From CAZIVE01 sp964542435 (GTDB taxonomy: Bacteria > Bacteroidota > Bacteroidia > Bacteroidales > Tannerellaceae), in the NCBI GenBank assembly GCA_964542435.1, contig CAZIVE010000158.1, positions 1 through 5,503 on the forward strand: a stretch of DNA of 5,503 bases. Reading direction: 5' to 3'. Under the pieces are notes generated by a model, which saw only the letters and a list, made by a program, of their open reading frames with translations, did no database searches and was not told the DNA's origin. Positions 1-5,411 of the stretch are shown piece after piece. The position numbers and the translations under genes were made by a program. How positions within the stretch are numbered: the first letter of the stretch is position 1; each line of letters begins with the position of its first letter.

Positions 1-82
1 ATCCGAAAAGGGTCGATCTGAAGAAAAGTGCCTCAAACGGAATCCGAAAAGGGCCAATCCCATGAGAATGACCTTAAACGGA
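1..82. repeat. imperfect 41-bp tandem repeat, two copies plus a degenerate third start
   Basis: Copy 1 is 1-41 and copy 2 is 42-82. They differ at about 10 of 41 positions. Both begin ATCCGAAAAGGG and end with an AAACGGA block. A third copy begins at 83 (ATCCG) but diverges at once. Because copy 1 starts at the window edge, the array may extend upstream. The junctions create the word AAACGGAATCCG at 35-46 and 76-87. At 76-90 this becomes a 15-bp dyad, AAACGGA / TCCGTTT around a single A. The loop is too short for an RNA hairpin, so it is either an operator-like dyad or simply part of the repeat. It lies about 50 bp upstream of the promoter of the first gene. The function is unknown. Confidence 0.7.
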
Positions 83-109
83 ATCCGTTTTCACAAAAGT
101 TCAATCAAA

Positions 110-144
110 TTTTCATAATCATCAATCATTTCGTACTATCTTTG
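110..144 (+). promoter_or_regulatory. Bacteroidota-type promoter for the gdpd-GHL10 operon
   Basis: TATCTTTG at 137-144 is a perfect match to the Bacteroidota primary-sigma -7 box TAnnTTTG. A T-rich TTTTC at 110-114 lies about where the -33 element (consensus TTTG) is expected, but it is a weak match and the spacing is slightly long. Transcription would start near 150, leaving a 5' leader of about 35 nt before the ATG at 186. The leader ends in an AT-rich stretch (TTATATAAATC) without a Shine-Dalgarno sequence, as is usual in this phylum. The position directly upstream of the first gene makes a chance match unlikely. Confidence 0.7.
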
Positions 145-185
145 CTGTCGCCTGCGAAAAGCGGCTGATGTTTCTTATATAAATC

Positions 186-956
186 ATGAAAAAATTAAAT
201 TTTGCATTGTTGTTCTTGTTCTGCCTTCTTCTTGCCGGGAATGCAGATGCCAAAAGCGGAACAAAAGTGATAGCGCATCGCGGTTATTGGCGTTGCGAAG
301 GCTCGGCACAGAACTCCATTCGTTCTCTTGAACGTGCCAATGATATTCGGGCTTACGGTTCTGAATTCGATGTTCATCTTACGTCGGACAACGTCATCGT
401 CGTCAATCACGATGGAACGATCCAAGGTTTCGATATTCAAAATACACCCTACGACCAACTGAAAAACCTCCAGCTCGCCAACGGAGAAACGTTGCCTACG
501 CTGCGTCAGTATCTCGAGAAGGGAAAACAGCTGAAGCATATCCGCATGATTCTCGAGATCAAGGAACATGCCACGCCGGAACGCAATCACGAAGCTGCAG
601 ACAAAGTGTATGCCATGGTAAAGGAATTGGGCATGACCGGCCGCACGGAATTCATTTCGTTCAGCCTTGAAGCTTGCAAGGAGATGATCCGCATCGCACC
701 GAAGTCGAAGGTCTATTATCTGAACGGCGAACTCTCTCCGGCTCAGTTGAAGCAGCTCGGTTTTGCAGGCCTCGATTATCAGGATAAGGTCATGGACGAA
801 CATCCCGAATGGTTCGGCGAAGCAAAACAAAACAATTTGAAGGTAAATGTGTGGACCGTGGACGACGAAGCCAAGATGGAAGCCTATTCCAAAGAAGGCG
901 CTGATTTCATCACGACCAATGAACCTGTGAAGGCTCTGGCCATCGTCCGCAAATAG
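186..956 (+). CDS. secreted glycerophosphodiester phosphodiesterase (GDPD family)
   Basis: This 256-residue enzyme is predicted to hydrolyse glycerophosphodiesters, the deacylated phospholipid head groups, to glycerol-3-phosphate and an alcohol in the periplasm. An N-terminal signal peptide is visible: KK, a hydrophobic core at about 4-18, and an ADA cleavage site at 20-22. The mature part carries the GDPD TIM-barrel signatures in order. These are AHRG with the catalytic His31, QNS at 42-44 in the position of the usual ENT, the metal ligands E60 and D62 in SEFDVH, the second catalytic His in NHD (H75), LEIK (E124, K126), NVWTVDD (221-227) and the C-terminal FITTNEP. All expected catalytic residues are present and the length is normal for the family. 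The ATG is preceded by an AT-rich leader and a good promoter. It is followed after 12 nt by a glycosidase gene, suggesting one transcript. The exact substrate (glycerophosphocholine, -ethanolamine or -glycerol) cannot be read from the sequence. Confidence 0.93.
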   Translation: MKKLNFALLFLFCLLLAGNADAKSGTKVIAHRGYWRCEGSAQNSIRSLERANDIRAYGSEFDVHLTSDNVIVVNHDGTIQGFDIQNTPYDQLKNLQLANGETLPTLRQYLEKGKQLKHIRMILEIKEHATPERNHEAADKVYAMVKELGMTGRTEFISFSLEACKEMIRIAPKSKVYYLNGELSPAQLKQLGFAGLDYQDKVMDEHPEWFGEAKQNNLKVNVWTVDDEAKMEAYSKEGADFITTNEPVKALAIVRK

Positions 957-968
957 ATCAAGTAACAG

Positions 969-2447
969 ATGAAAATAGGTAGAAGCATCTTGTTATCGAT
1001 ACTCTTGTCGGTAACTTCTCTCTCGTATATCCAAGCACAATCGAAGACAGAGGTTCGCGCTGTCTGGCTCACCACCAATTACGGTCTGGACTGGCCGCGT
1101 CATATCGCCAACAGCGAGCGCAGCCGTCTCGCGCAGCAGGAGGAACTCTGCACCATTCTCGATAGTCTTCAGGCTGCCCATTTCAATATGGTGCTTTTGC
1201 AGGTCCGTTCGCGCGGTGATGTGATCTATGATTCGCAGATCGAAACAGCGAGCAGCACCTTCTCCGGCACGTACGGCGAACTTCCCGGTTATGATCCGTT
1301 GGCTTTTGCCATTGACGAATGTCATAAGCGCGGCATGGAATGTCATGCATGGCTTGTCACATTTCCTGTCGGGACCGATCGCGTGGTGAAGGCGGAGGGA
1401 AGTCGGTCGGTCGTGAAACGTCATCCCGAACTGGTGAAACGCTTCAACGGCACATGGTTCCTCAATCCCGGTAATCCCGAGACGGGAGATTATCTTCTTT
1501 CCGTTGTTCAGGAACTTGTCAACAAATATGATATCGACGGCGTCCATTTCGATTACATCCGTTATCCGGGCGATGCGTATAATTTCCCGGACAAGGCAGA
1601 GTATAAGAAATACGGCGGAGAATTCAACAGCATCGAAGATTGGCGTCGGGATAATGTCAATCAGGTGGTGTATAAGATTTACGATTGGGTGAAAAAGGTG
1701 AAGCCTTGGGTGCAGGTAAGCAGTTCTCCGCTTGGCAAAGCCGCCCGCATCGCCGCTTTCCCGGATGCCAAATGGACCGGCTACGAAATGGTCTATCAGG
1801 ATGCCCGCGAATGGATGATGCGTGGCAAGCACGATATGGTTGTTCCGATGATGTATTATCAGAATGACAATTTCTATCCCTTTGTATGCGATTGGGTGGA
1901 TCATTCAGCCGGAAGATATGCTGTAGCCGGATTGGGCGCTTATCGTATGGAAGACGAATCGGATTGGATGGTAAGCGACGTGACGAAACAGATTGACTAT
2001 GTCCGTGAGAACGGAATGGCCGGTTGCGCCTTCTTCCGTTGCGCCAATGTGGTGAAGAATGCCGGTCTGTTCAATGCCCTCAAGAACGATTATTACAAAT
2101 ATCCTGCCCTTCTTCCGCCGTTGACCTGGCTCGACAAGTATGTTCCCGCTCAGCCGGATCCCGTTGTTGTAAAGCGCGAAGGAAACAACCTGGTTCTTAC
2201 CTGGGCGGAACGAGACAAGACGAAGCCACTTACTTATACTTTATATTGTTCGCACACCAATCGGATCGATTCAGATTCCGCAAAATGTGTTCTTGCAACC
2301 CATCTGACGGAAAACAGATATGTGATACCTGTCGATAAGACAACAGATCAGGGCTATCTTTTCAGCGTATCGGCATCGACACGCTACCGCAATGAAAGCC
2401 CGCTTTCCCGTGAAGTTTTTTATTATTGTTCCGAATTCAAAAAATAA
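969..2447 (+). CDS. exported GHL10/DUF187-family glycosidase (YngK/DigH-like) with C-terminal FN3-like domain
   Basis: This 492-residue secreted protein has a signal peptide at 1-23 (cleavage after IQA). A GHL10 TIM-barrel domain covers about 27-385. Its hallmarks are EVRAVWLTTNYGLDWP at 28-43, LNPGNPE at 165-171, the acidic strand DIDGVHFDYIRYP at 188-200 (D190 and D195 are the likely catalytic-region acids), and VVPMMYYQ at 291-298. A beta-rich segment at about 393-490 (PVVV..GNNLVLTW..., ending SPLSREVFYY) looks like a fibronectin type III module. Characterised relatives include E. coli DigH (YddW), which cleaves peptidoglycan glycan strands lacking stem peptides, so a wall-remodelling role is the best guess; another polysaccharide is possible. 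It follows the GDPD gene by 12 nt with no promoter between them, so the two are probably co-transcribed. Length and domain layout are normal for Bacteroidota members, and no frameshift is seen. Family confidence is high; substrate confidence is low. Confidence 0.9.
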   Translation: MKIGRSILLSILLSVTSLSYIQAQSKTEVRAVWLTTNYGLDWPRHIANSERSRLAQQEELCTILDSLQAAHFNMVLLQVRSRGDVIYDSQIETASSTFSGTYGELPGYDPLAFAIDECHKRGMECHAWLVTFPVGTDRVVKAEGSRSVVKRHPELVKRFNGTWFLNPGNPETGDYLLSVVQELVNKYDIDGVHFDYIRYPGDAYNFPDKAEYKKYGGEFNSIEDWRRDNVNQVVYKIYDWVKKVKPWVQVSSSPLGKAARIAAFPDAKWTGYEMVYQDAREWMMRGKHDMVVPMMYYQNDNFYPFVCDWVDHSAGRYAVAGLGAYRMEDESDWMVSDVTKQIDYVRENGMAGCAFFRCANVVKNAGLFNALKNDYYKYPALLPPLTWLDKYVPAQPDPVVVKREGNNLVLTWAERDKTKPLTYTLYCSHTNRIDSDSAKCVLATHLTENRYVIPVDKTTDQGYLFSVSASTRYRNESPLSREVFYYCSEFKK

Positions 2448-2481
2448 TTGGAAGTCCATGCAACTTTTTAAGCAGTAAAAT

Positions 2482-2494
2482 CATCTATAAGATG
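2482..2494. promoter_or_regulatory. small dyad in the leader of the sigma-factor operon
   Basis: The 84-nt gap between the glycosidase stop and the sigma-factor ATG contains CATCT-ATA-AGATG, a perfect 5-bp inverted repeat 37 nt upstream of the start. No TAnnTTTG box is present in the gap. If the sigma operon has its own promoter here, it is probably of an alternative class, for example self-recognised by the encoded sigma factor. The dyad is only a candidate element, since repeats this short arise by chance. Confidence 0.2.
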
Positions 2495-2531
2495 TGCAGC
2501 CAATGGAGAACATGGATGTGGATTGAAGTCA

Positions 2532-3074
2532 ATGAATGAGCAACAACTTATAGAAGGTTGTCAAAAAAGAGATAGACGTGCTCAGAAAGAACTATACGAA
2601 AAGTATTCCCGGCTGATGATGGGAATTTGCTTTCGATATCTGGGCGATAAGGAAACGGCCGGCGATGTGATGCAGGATGGTTTCGTTACGGTCTTCTCTG
2701 CAATAGACTCATTCAAAGGCATTGGTTCATTCGAAGGTTGGATGAAAAAGATCTTCATCAACCGGGCCATCGAAGAGCTGCGTAAGAACGATGTTCTGCG
2801 CAATGCCGTTGACCTGGACGATGTGAATGAGACAGCCTCTCCCGATGAATCAACCCTATCCGGAATCTCGGCTAAAGAGTTGCTCGACCTGATAAGCGGA
2901 TTGCCGCCCGGTTTCCGGAGCATCTTCAATCTGTTTGCCGTCGAAGGCTATTCGCACAAGGAGATTGCTGAAATGCTCGGGATCAGTGAAAGCACTTCAC
3001 GGTCGCAGTTTTTACGAGCCAGGCATCTGCTTCAGGTAAAGATTAATGATTTGTATGGTACAGTATATATATGA
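2532..3074 (+). CDS. ECF-type sigma-70 family RNA polymerase sigma factor (Das-like)
   Basis: This 180-residue ECF (group 4) sigma factor has only regions 2 and 4. Region 2 spans about 17-87: the RYLGDKETAGDVMQDGF stretch (35-51) is region 2.1/2.2, and SFEGWMKKIFINRAIEELRK (66-85) is region 2.3/2.4, which melts and reads the -10. Region 4 spans about 117-168, with the helix-turn-helix YSHKEIAEMLGISESTSRSQ at 140-159 reading the -35. A linker of about 30 residues containing an acidic patch joins them. I chose ATG 2532; a TTG at 2523 would add three residues (MKS), and GGAG at 2505-2508 is too far away to decide between them. The stop overlaps the next start as ATGA at 3071-3074, a typical translationally coupled sigma/anti-sigma pair. 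By analogy with the Das/Dma pairs of Bacteroides it should be held inactive at the inner membrane by the downstream protein until a signal releases it. Its regulon cannot be read from this window. Confidence 0.93.
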   Translation: MNEQQLIEGCQKRDRRAQKELYEKYSRLMMGICFRYLGDKETAGDVMQDGFVTVFSAIDSFKGIGSFEGWMKKIFINRAIEELRKNDVLRNAVDLDDVNETASPDESTLSGISAKELLDLISGLPPGFRSIFNLFAVEGYSHKEIAEMLGISESTSRSQFLRARHLLQVKINDLYGTVYI

Positions 3075-4438
3075 CAGAGGATAATAAACATATAATGGAC
3101 GAAAAGTTGCGCCGCGAACTGCTTGACTTCGAAGTCGAGCCGCCGAAGGACAGCTGGGAGAAGATATCCGAAAGGATAGAGCAGAAGCCGGTTGTCGTGA
3201 CGATGCACCGTCGTCGTTATTGGATTGCTGCCGCGGCTGTGATCGCTCTGCTCATGGGAACCGGTACGCTGCTGCTCATGCATCAGAGTGATGAATCTGC
3301 CCCGGTTGAATTGGCCGGTACTTTACCGAACGAATCTATTCCTACGAAGCCCATGGCTGTCGCTCCGGAATCGTCATCGGATACAGAAGAGAGTGATCTT
3401 TCGTCTGTTCAGCCTGTCCAGGCTCAAGCTTTCCGTGCCAAGGTTGCTCCCGTCAGCCACGCTCAGACAAAGAGTCTCATCGCTGCTGTTGCAGAGCCGA
3501 TGACAGAATCGTCTGAATCCGTACCATCTGAAGCCGATCAGGTAGAAGCCAAGGAATCGGTTCAGGCTGTCCAGAATTACCAGGTTGTCACGAAAGCTGA
3601 CGAATCCGTGAATGAAGATAAGGATAAGACGACGTCAAAAGCTGTAGCTATTGATGCGCAGTCCAAAGCCATGACGATGTCACGCAAAGAGAAATTGGCT
3701 CAGAAGGCAGAACGTCCTGAGAAGATCAAACAACAGAAGAAACCCAGAAAGTGGAGTTTCGGAATGGGCGGCGGAAGTCTGTCCGCATCGTTCAGCGATC
3801 AGCCGATGTTTGCAGCGTATGATGTAGCGGCTTCGAATGGCGGTTATTCGATGTCGAACGGCGTGATCGATTCCAAAACGCATAACAATGCGTTGTTCTT
3901 GTCCAATTATCACAATCTTGGATCGAGGACGGAGAAGAATCACCACAGACCGATTTCAGTAGGTATTTCATTGTCCCGTAGGCTCAGTGACAGATTTTAT
4001 TTGCAAACGGGTTTGAATTATTCGTATATTGCGTCCGATTGGAATAACTATGGAGCCGTTGAAACGAAGATCGACCAGAAGCTTCATTTCATTGGTATTC
4101 CGTTGTCTGTGACCTATCGGATCGCTGAGTGGAATCGTCTGATGCTTTATGCTTCAGCAGGTGTGATGGCTGAGTACAACATTGTGGGACATCAGTATCT
4201 CTCCTACAAAGTGGACAATGACAATACGTTCAAGAATACGACGTCCTCCCGCATGAAGCCGCTGTTGTGGTCTGCCGGTTCCGGAGTCGGAGTCAGTTAT
4301 CCGGTCTTTAAATTTGTGAGCGCCTATGCTGAAATCCGGGCATCCTACTATTTCGACAATGGCAGTGAGATCGAAACGATACATTCTGAAAAACCATTCA
4401 ACGTGGATCCTCAGATTGGCTTTCGTTTGGGCTTCTAA
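3071..4438 (+). CDS. dual membrane-spanning anti-sigma factor (Dma-like) with C-terminal outer-membrane beta-barrel
   Basis: This 455-residue protein is predicted to bind the upstream sigma factor in the cytoplasm while its C-terminus sits in the outer membrane. Residues 1-49 form a short anti-sigma-like segment with LLDFEVEPPKDSWEKI (17-32), resembling the short D-Y-x-x-P-P-x-x-x-W-x-x-I segment seen at the N-terminus of Bacteroidota proteins encoded next to sigma factors. HRRR (46-49) precedes one transmembrane helix at about 51-70, giving an N-in topology. Residues 72-203 are a Ser/Glu/Ala/Val-rich, apparently disordered linker. Residues 205-227 are strongly basic (11 Lys/Arg, 3 Glu). From W228 (WSFGMGGGSLSASFS) to the end are alternating amphipathic beta strands with Tyr/Trp girdle residues, such as FYLQTGLNYSYIAS, ending QIGFRLGF; the terminal Phe is the usual BAM recognition signal. 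No cysteine is present. The ATG overlaps the sigma stop, while M9 (3095) is an alternative start. Generic annotation would be 'outer membrane beta-barrel protein' or 'PorT family'. The architecture matches the Dma family of Bacteroides; orthology to Dma1 itself is not shown. Confidence 0.85.
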   Translation: MTEDNKHIMDEKLRRELLDFEVEPPKDSWEKISERIEQKPVVVTMHRRRYWIAAAAVIALLMGTGTLLLMHQSDESAPVELAGTLPNESIPTKPMAVAPESSSDTEESDLSSVQPVQAQAFRAKVAPVSHAQTKSLIAAVAEPMTESSESVPSEADQVEAKESVQAVQNYQVVTKADESVNEDKDKTTSKAVAIDAQSKAMTMSRKEKLAQKAERPEKIKQQKKPRKWSFGMGGGSLSASFSDQPMFAAYDVAASNGGYSMSNGVIDSKTHNNALFLSNYHNLGSRTEKNHHRPISVGISLSRRLSDRFYLQTGLNYSYIASDWNNYGAVETKIDQKLHFIGIPLSVTYRIAEWNRLMLYASAGVMAEYNIVGHQYLSYKVDNDNTFKNTTSSRMKPLLWSAGSGVGVSYPVFKFVSAYAEIRASYYFDNGSEIETIHSEKPFNVDPQIGFRLGF

Positions 4439-4480
4439 AATGAAACAACATATATATTAATATAAAACGATTTGAAAAAG

Positions 4481-5242
4481 ATGAAAGCAATGAAACTGAT
4501 GAGTATGGTGGCGGCAGCTGCTGTTTCCATGGTTATGATGACTTCGTGTCTCAGTGATACGAACGACAATTTTAATGGCTCAGCCTATGCTGTAGGTCGC
4601 ACTACAACGAGTGGAGCCAAACTTCTCGATGTTTACACGAGCTATTATGGCATTCTGCCGTTGTACAGTGAAAGTTCCGCAAAATGGGCAGAAGCCGGAG
4701 GTTGCTATTTGGTGGATTATGATGTCAATACCGGCGACTCGAAGAACTCGGACTATTCATCCAACGGCTATTATGTAGCCACGATCTCGAAAACGTCTGA
4801 TATAGACAAGGGCAATTCCGTACTTACTCAAAGTGATACGACGAAAGTCCTCACCAACGAACTGCCTATCACGAATGCCACAGGTTTGGCTTATGTAGAT
4901 TATTATCTGTTCATCGCCTCTTCCATTAATGAACCGGCCAAGCAGCAGAATCTCTTCACGCTCTATGGCACGACCAGTCAGTCGTTGTCAACAGATAGCA
5001 ATGGTCCGTACTTCGATCTCTTCCTTCGTGTCGTGAAACAGGTGGATGCTTCCGGTACAGCTACTTCTACAGAGGAAGACAGAGCTTTCGATATCAAGAC
5101 GTGGATCACCACCTTCTCTTCTGTCGCAAAGGCTGCCGGCAAGTCTTCTTACAAGATCAAGATCAACTATCCGAGCAGTATCAGTTCTAAGGATAGCACA
5201 GTGACCTGGAGTTCTTTCTATATGACTGTTCCGGTTGCTTAA
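4481..5242 (+). CDS. secreted lipoprotein, possible NigD-like (NigR-type) protein
   Basis: This 253-residue lipoprotein has a short, methionine-rich signal sequence (seven Met in the first 20 residues) and a lipobox-like MTSC with Cys23 as the lipidation site. The -3 Met is a relaxed lipobox position. Residues after Cys (LSDTNDN) are polar and acidic, loosely like the surface-export signals of Bacteroidota lipoproteins. ATG 4481 is preferred; an in-frame TTG at 4472 would add MKK. The mature part has no enzyme motif. It appears to have a first beta-rich half (VYTSYYGILPLY..., GGCYLVDYDVNTGD, GYYVATI), then a second beta-rich half (YVDYYLFIASSIN..., FDLFLRVV, YKIKINYPSS). That two-domain plan, with a G-x-L-x-P-type turn followed by a G-x-x-x-x-V-D-Y strand, resembles NigD-like proteins, although the usual RHN motif of that family is not seen, so the assignment is tentative. 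It lies 42 nt after the anti-sigma gene with no promoter and before a strong terminator, so it is probably the third gene of the sigma operon. Confidence 0.8.
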   Translation: MKAMKLMSMVAAAAVSMVMMTSCLSDTNDNFNGSAYAVGRTTTSGAKLLDVYTSYYGILPLYSESSAKWAEAGGCYLVDYDVNTGDSKNSDYSSNGYYVATISKTSDIDKGNSVLTQSDTTKVLTNELPITNATGLAYVDYYLFIASSINEPAKQQNLFTLYGTTSQSLSTDSNGPYFDLFLRVVKQVDASGTATSTEEDRAFDIKTWITTFSSVAKAAGKSSYKIKINYPSSISSKDSTVTWSSFYMTVPVA

Positions 5243-5271
5243 CTCGTAAGGTTCTTACATTATTATATCGG

Positions 5272-5307
5272 GAAGCGTTGTCCTTTGGGATGGCGCTTCT
5301 TCTTTTT
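5272..5307 (+). terminator. intrinsic (rho-independent) terminator of the sigma/anti-sigma/lipoprotein operon
   Basis: GAAGCGTTGTCC (5272-5283) pairs with GGATGGCGCTTC (5288-5299) as a continuous 12-bp stem with three G-U wobbles and a TTTG loop. It is followed directly by the T-tract TTCTTTTT (5300-5307). It starts 29 nt after the lipoprotein stop codon and is positioned to end the three-gene transcript. Confidence 0.85.
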
Positions 5308-5314
5308 ATAGGAT

Positions 5315-5339
5315 GGATTCGTGAGCGTGCTCGCATTCC
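5315..5339. other. imperfect hairpin downstream of the operon terminator
   Basis: GGATTCGTGAG (5315-5325) can pair with CTCGCATTCC (5330-5339), with one bulge and one mismatch and a four-base loop CGTG. There is no T-tract after it, so it is not a terminator. It is the second in a row of potential hairpins in the gene-free tail; the function is unknown. Confidence 0.35.
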
Positions 5340-5383
5340 GATTGGATTGCAACCTGTAGCGACGATGCATGGTGGCAGATGTG

Positions 5384-5411
5384 CAACCTCTCCGAGGTTG
5401 ATGTTTTTTTT
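5384..5411 (+). terminator. second terminator-like hairpin with T8 tract
   Basis: CAACCTC (5384-5390) and GAGGTTG (5394-5400) form a perfect 7-bp stem with a TCC loop, followed after ATG by eight T residues (5404-5411). This looks like a backup intrinsic terminator, or the end of a small unannotated transcript. Another GCAACCT at 5349-5355 repeats the left arm and could compete for the right arm, giving two mutually exclusive pairings. Confidence 0.5.

Noticed and set aside
1..90. Tandem repeat considered as a CRISPR array
   Set aside because: Units are contiguous and only about 75 percent identical, with no conserved repeat/unique spacer alternation and no cas genes nearby.
195..830. 211-codon minus-strand frame opposite the GDPD gene
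   Set aside because: The + strand carries all GDPD catalytic motifs and a signal peptide; the antisense frame shows nothing recognisable.
993..1904. 303-codon open frame on the minus strand inside the glycosidase gene
   Set aside because: It is antisense to a clear GHL10 gene with family motifs; its translation is His/Ile-rich with no recognisable domain or signal. It is a codon-bias shadow.
2355..2362. TATCTTTT near the end of the glycosidase gene as a possible promoter for the sigma operon
   Set aside because: The final G of the consensus is missing, no -33 element is seen, and it lies about 170 nt upstream within coding sequence.
2440..2471. Possible terminator after the glycosidase gene (A-run, TTG...CAA, T-run)
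   Set aside because: The stem would have only three contiguous pairs plus A-T pairs across a bulge, too weak for an intrinsic terminator.
4309..4316. TAAATTTG, a match to the TAnnTTTG -7 consensus inside the barrel coding region
   Set aside because: A six-fixed-base pattern is expected a few times by chance in 5.5 kb on two strands; no -33 element is visible and it lies in a conserved coding region.
4453..4464. Perfect 12-bp palindrome TATATTAATATA between the anti-sigma and lipoprotein genes
   Set aside because: It is purely A/T and lies in an AT-rich translation-initiation leader; such palindromes are common by chance and it cannot form a stable hairpin.
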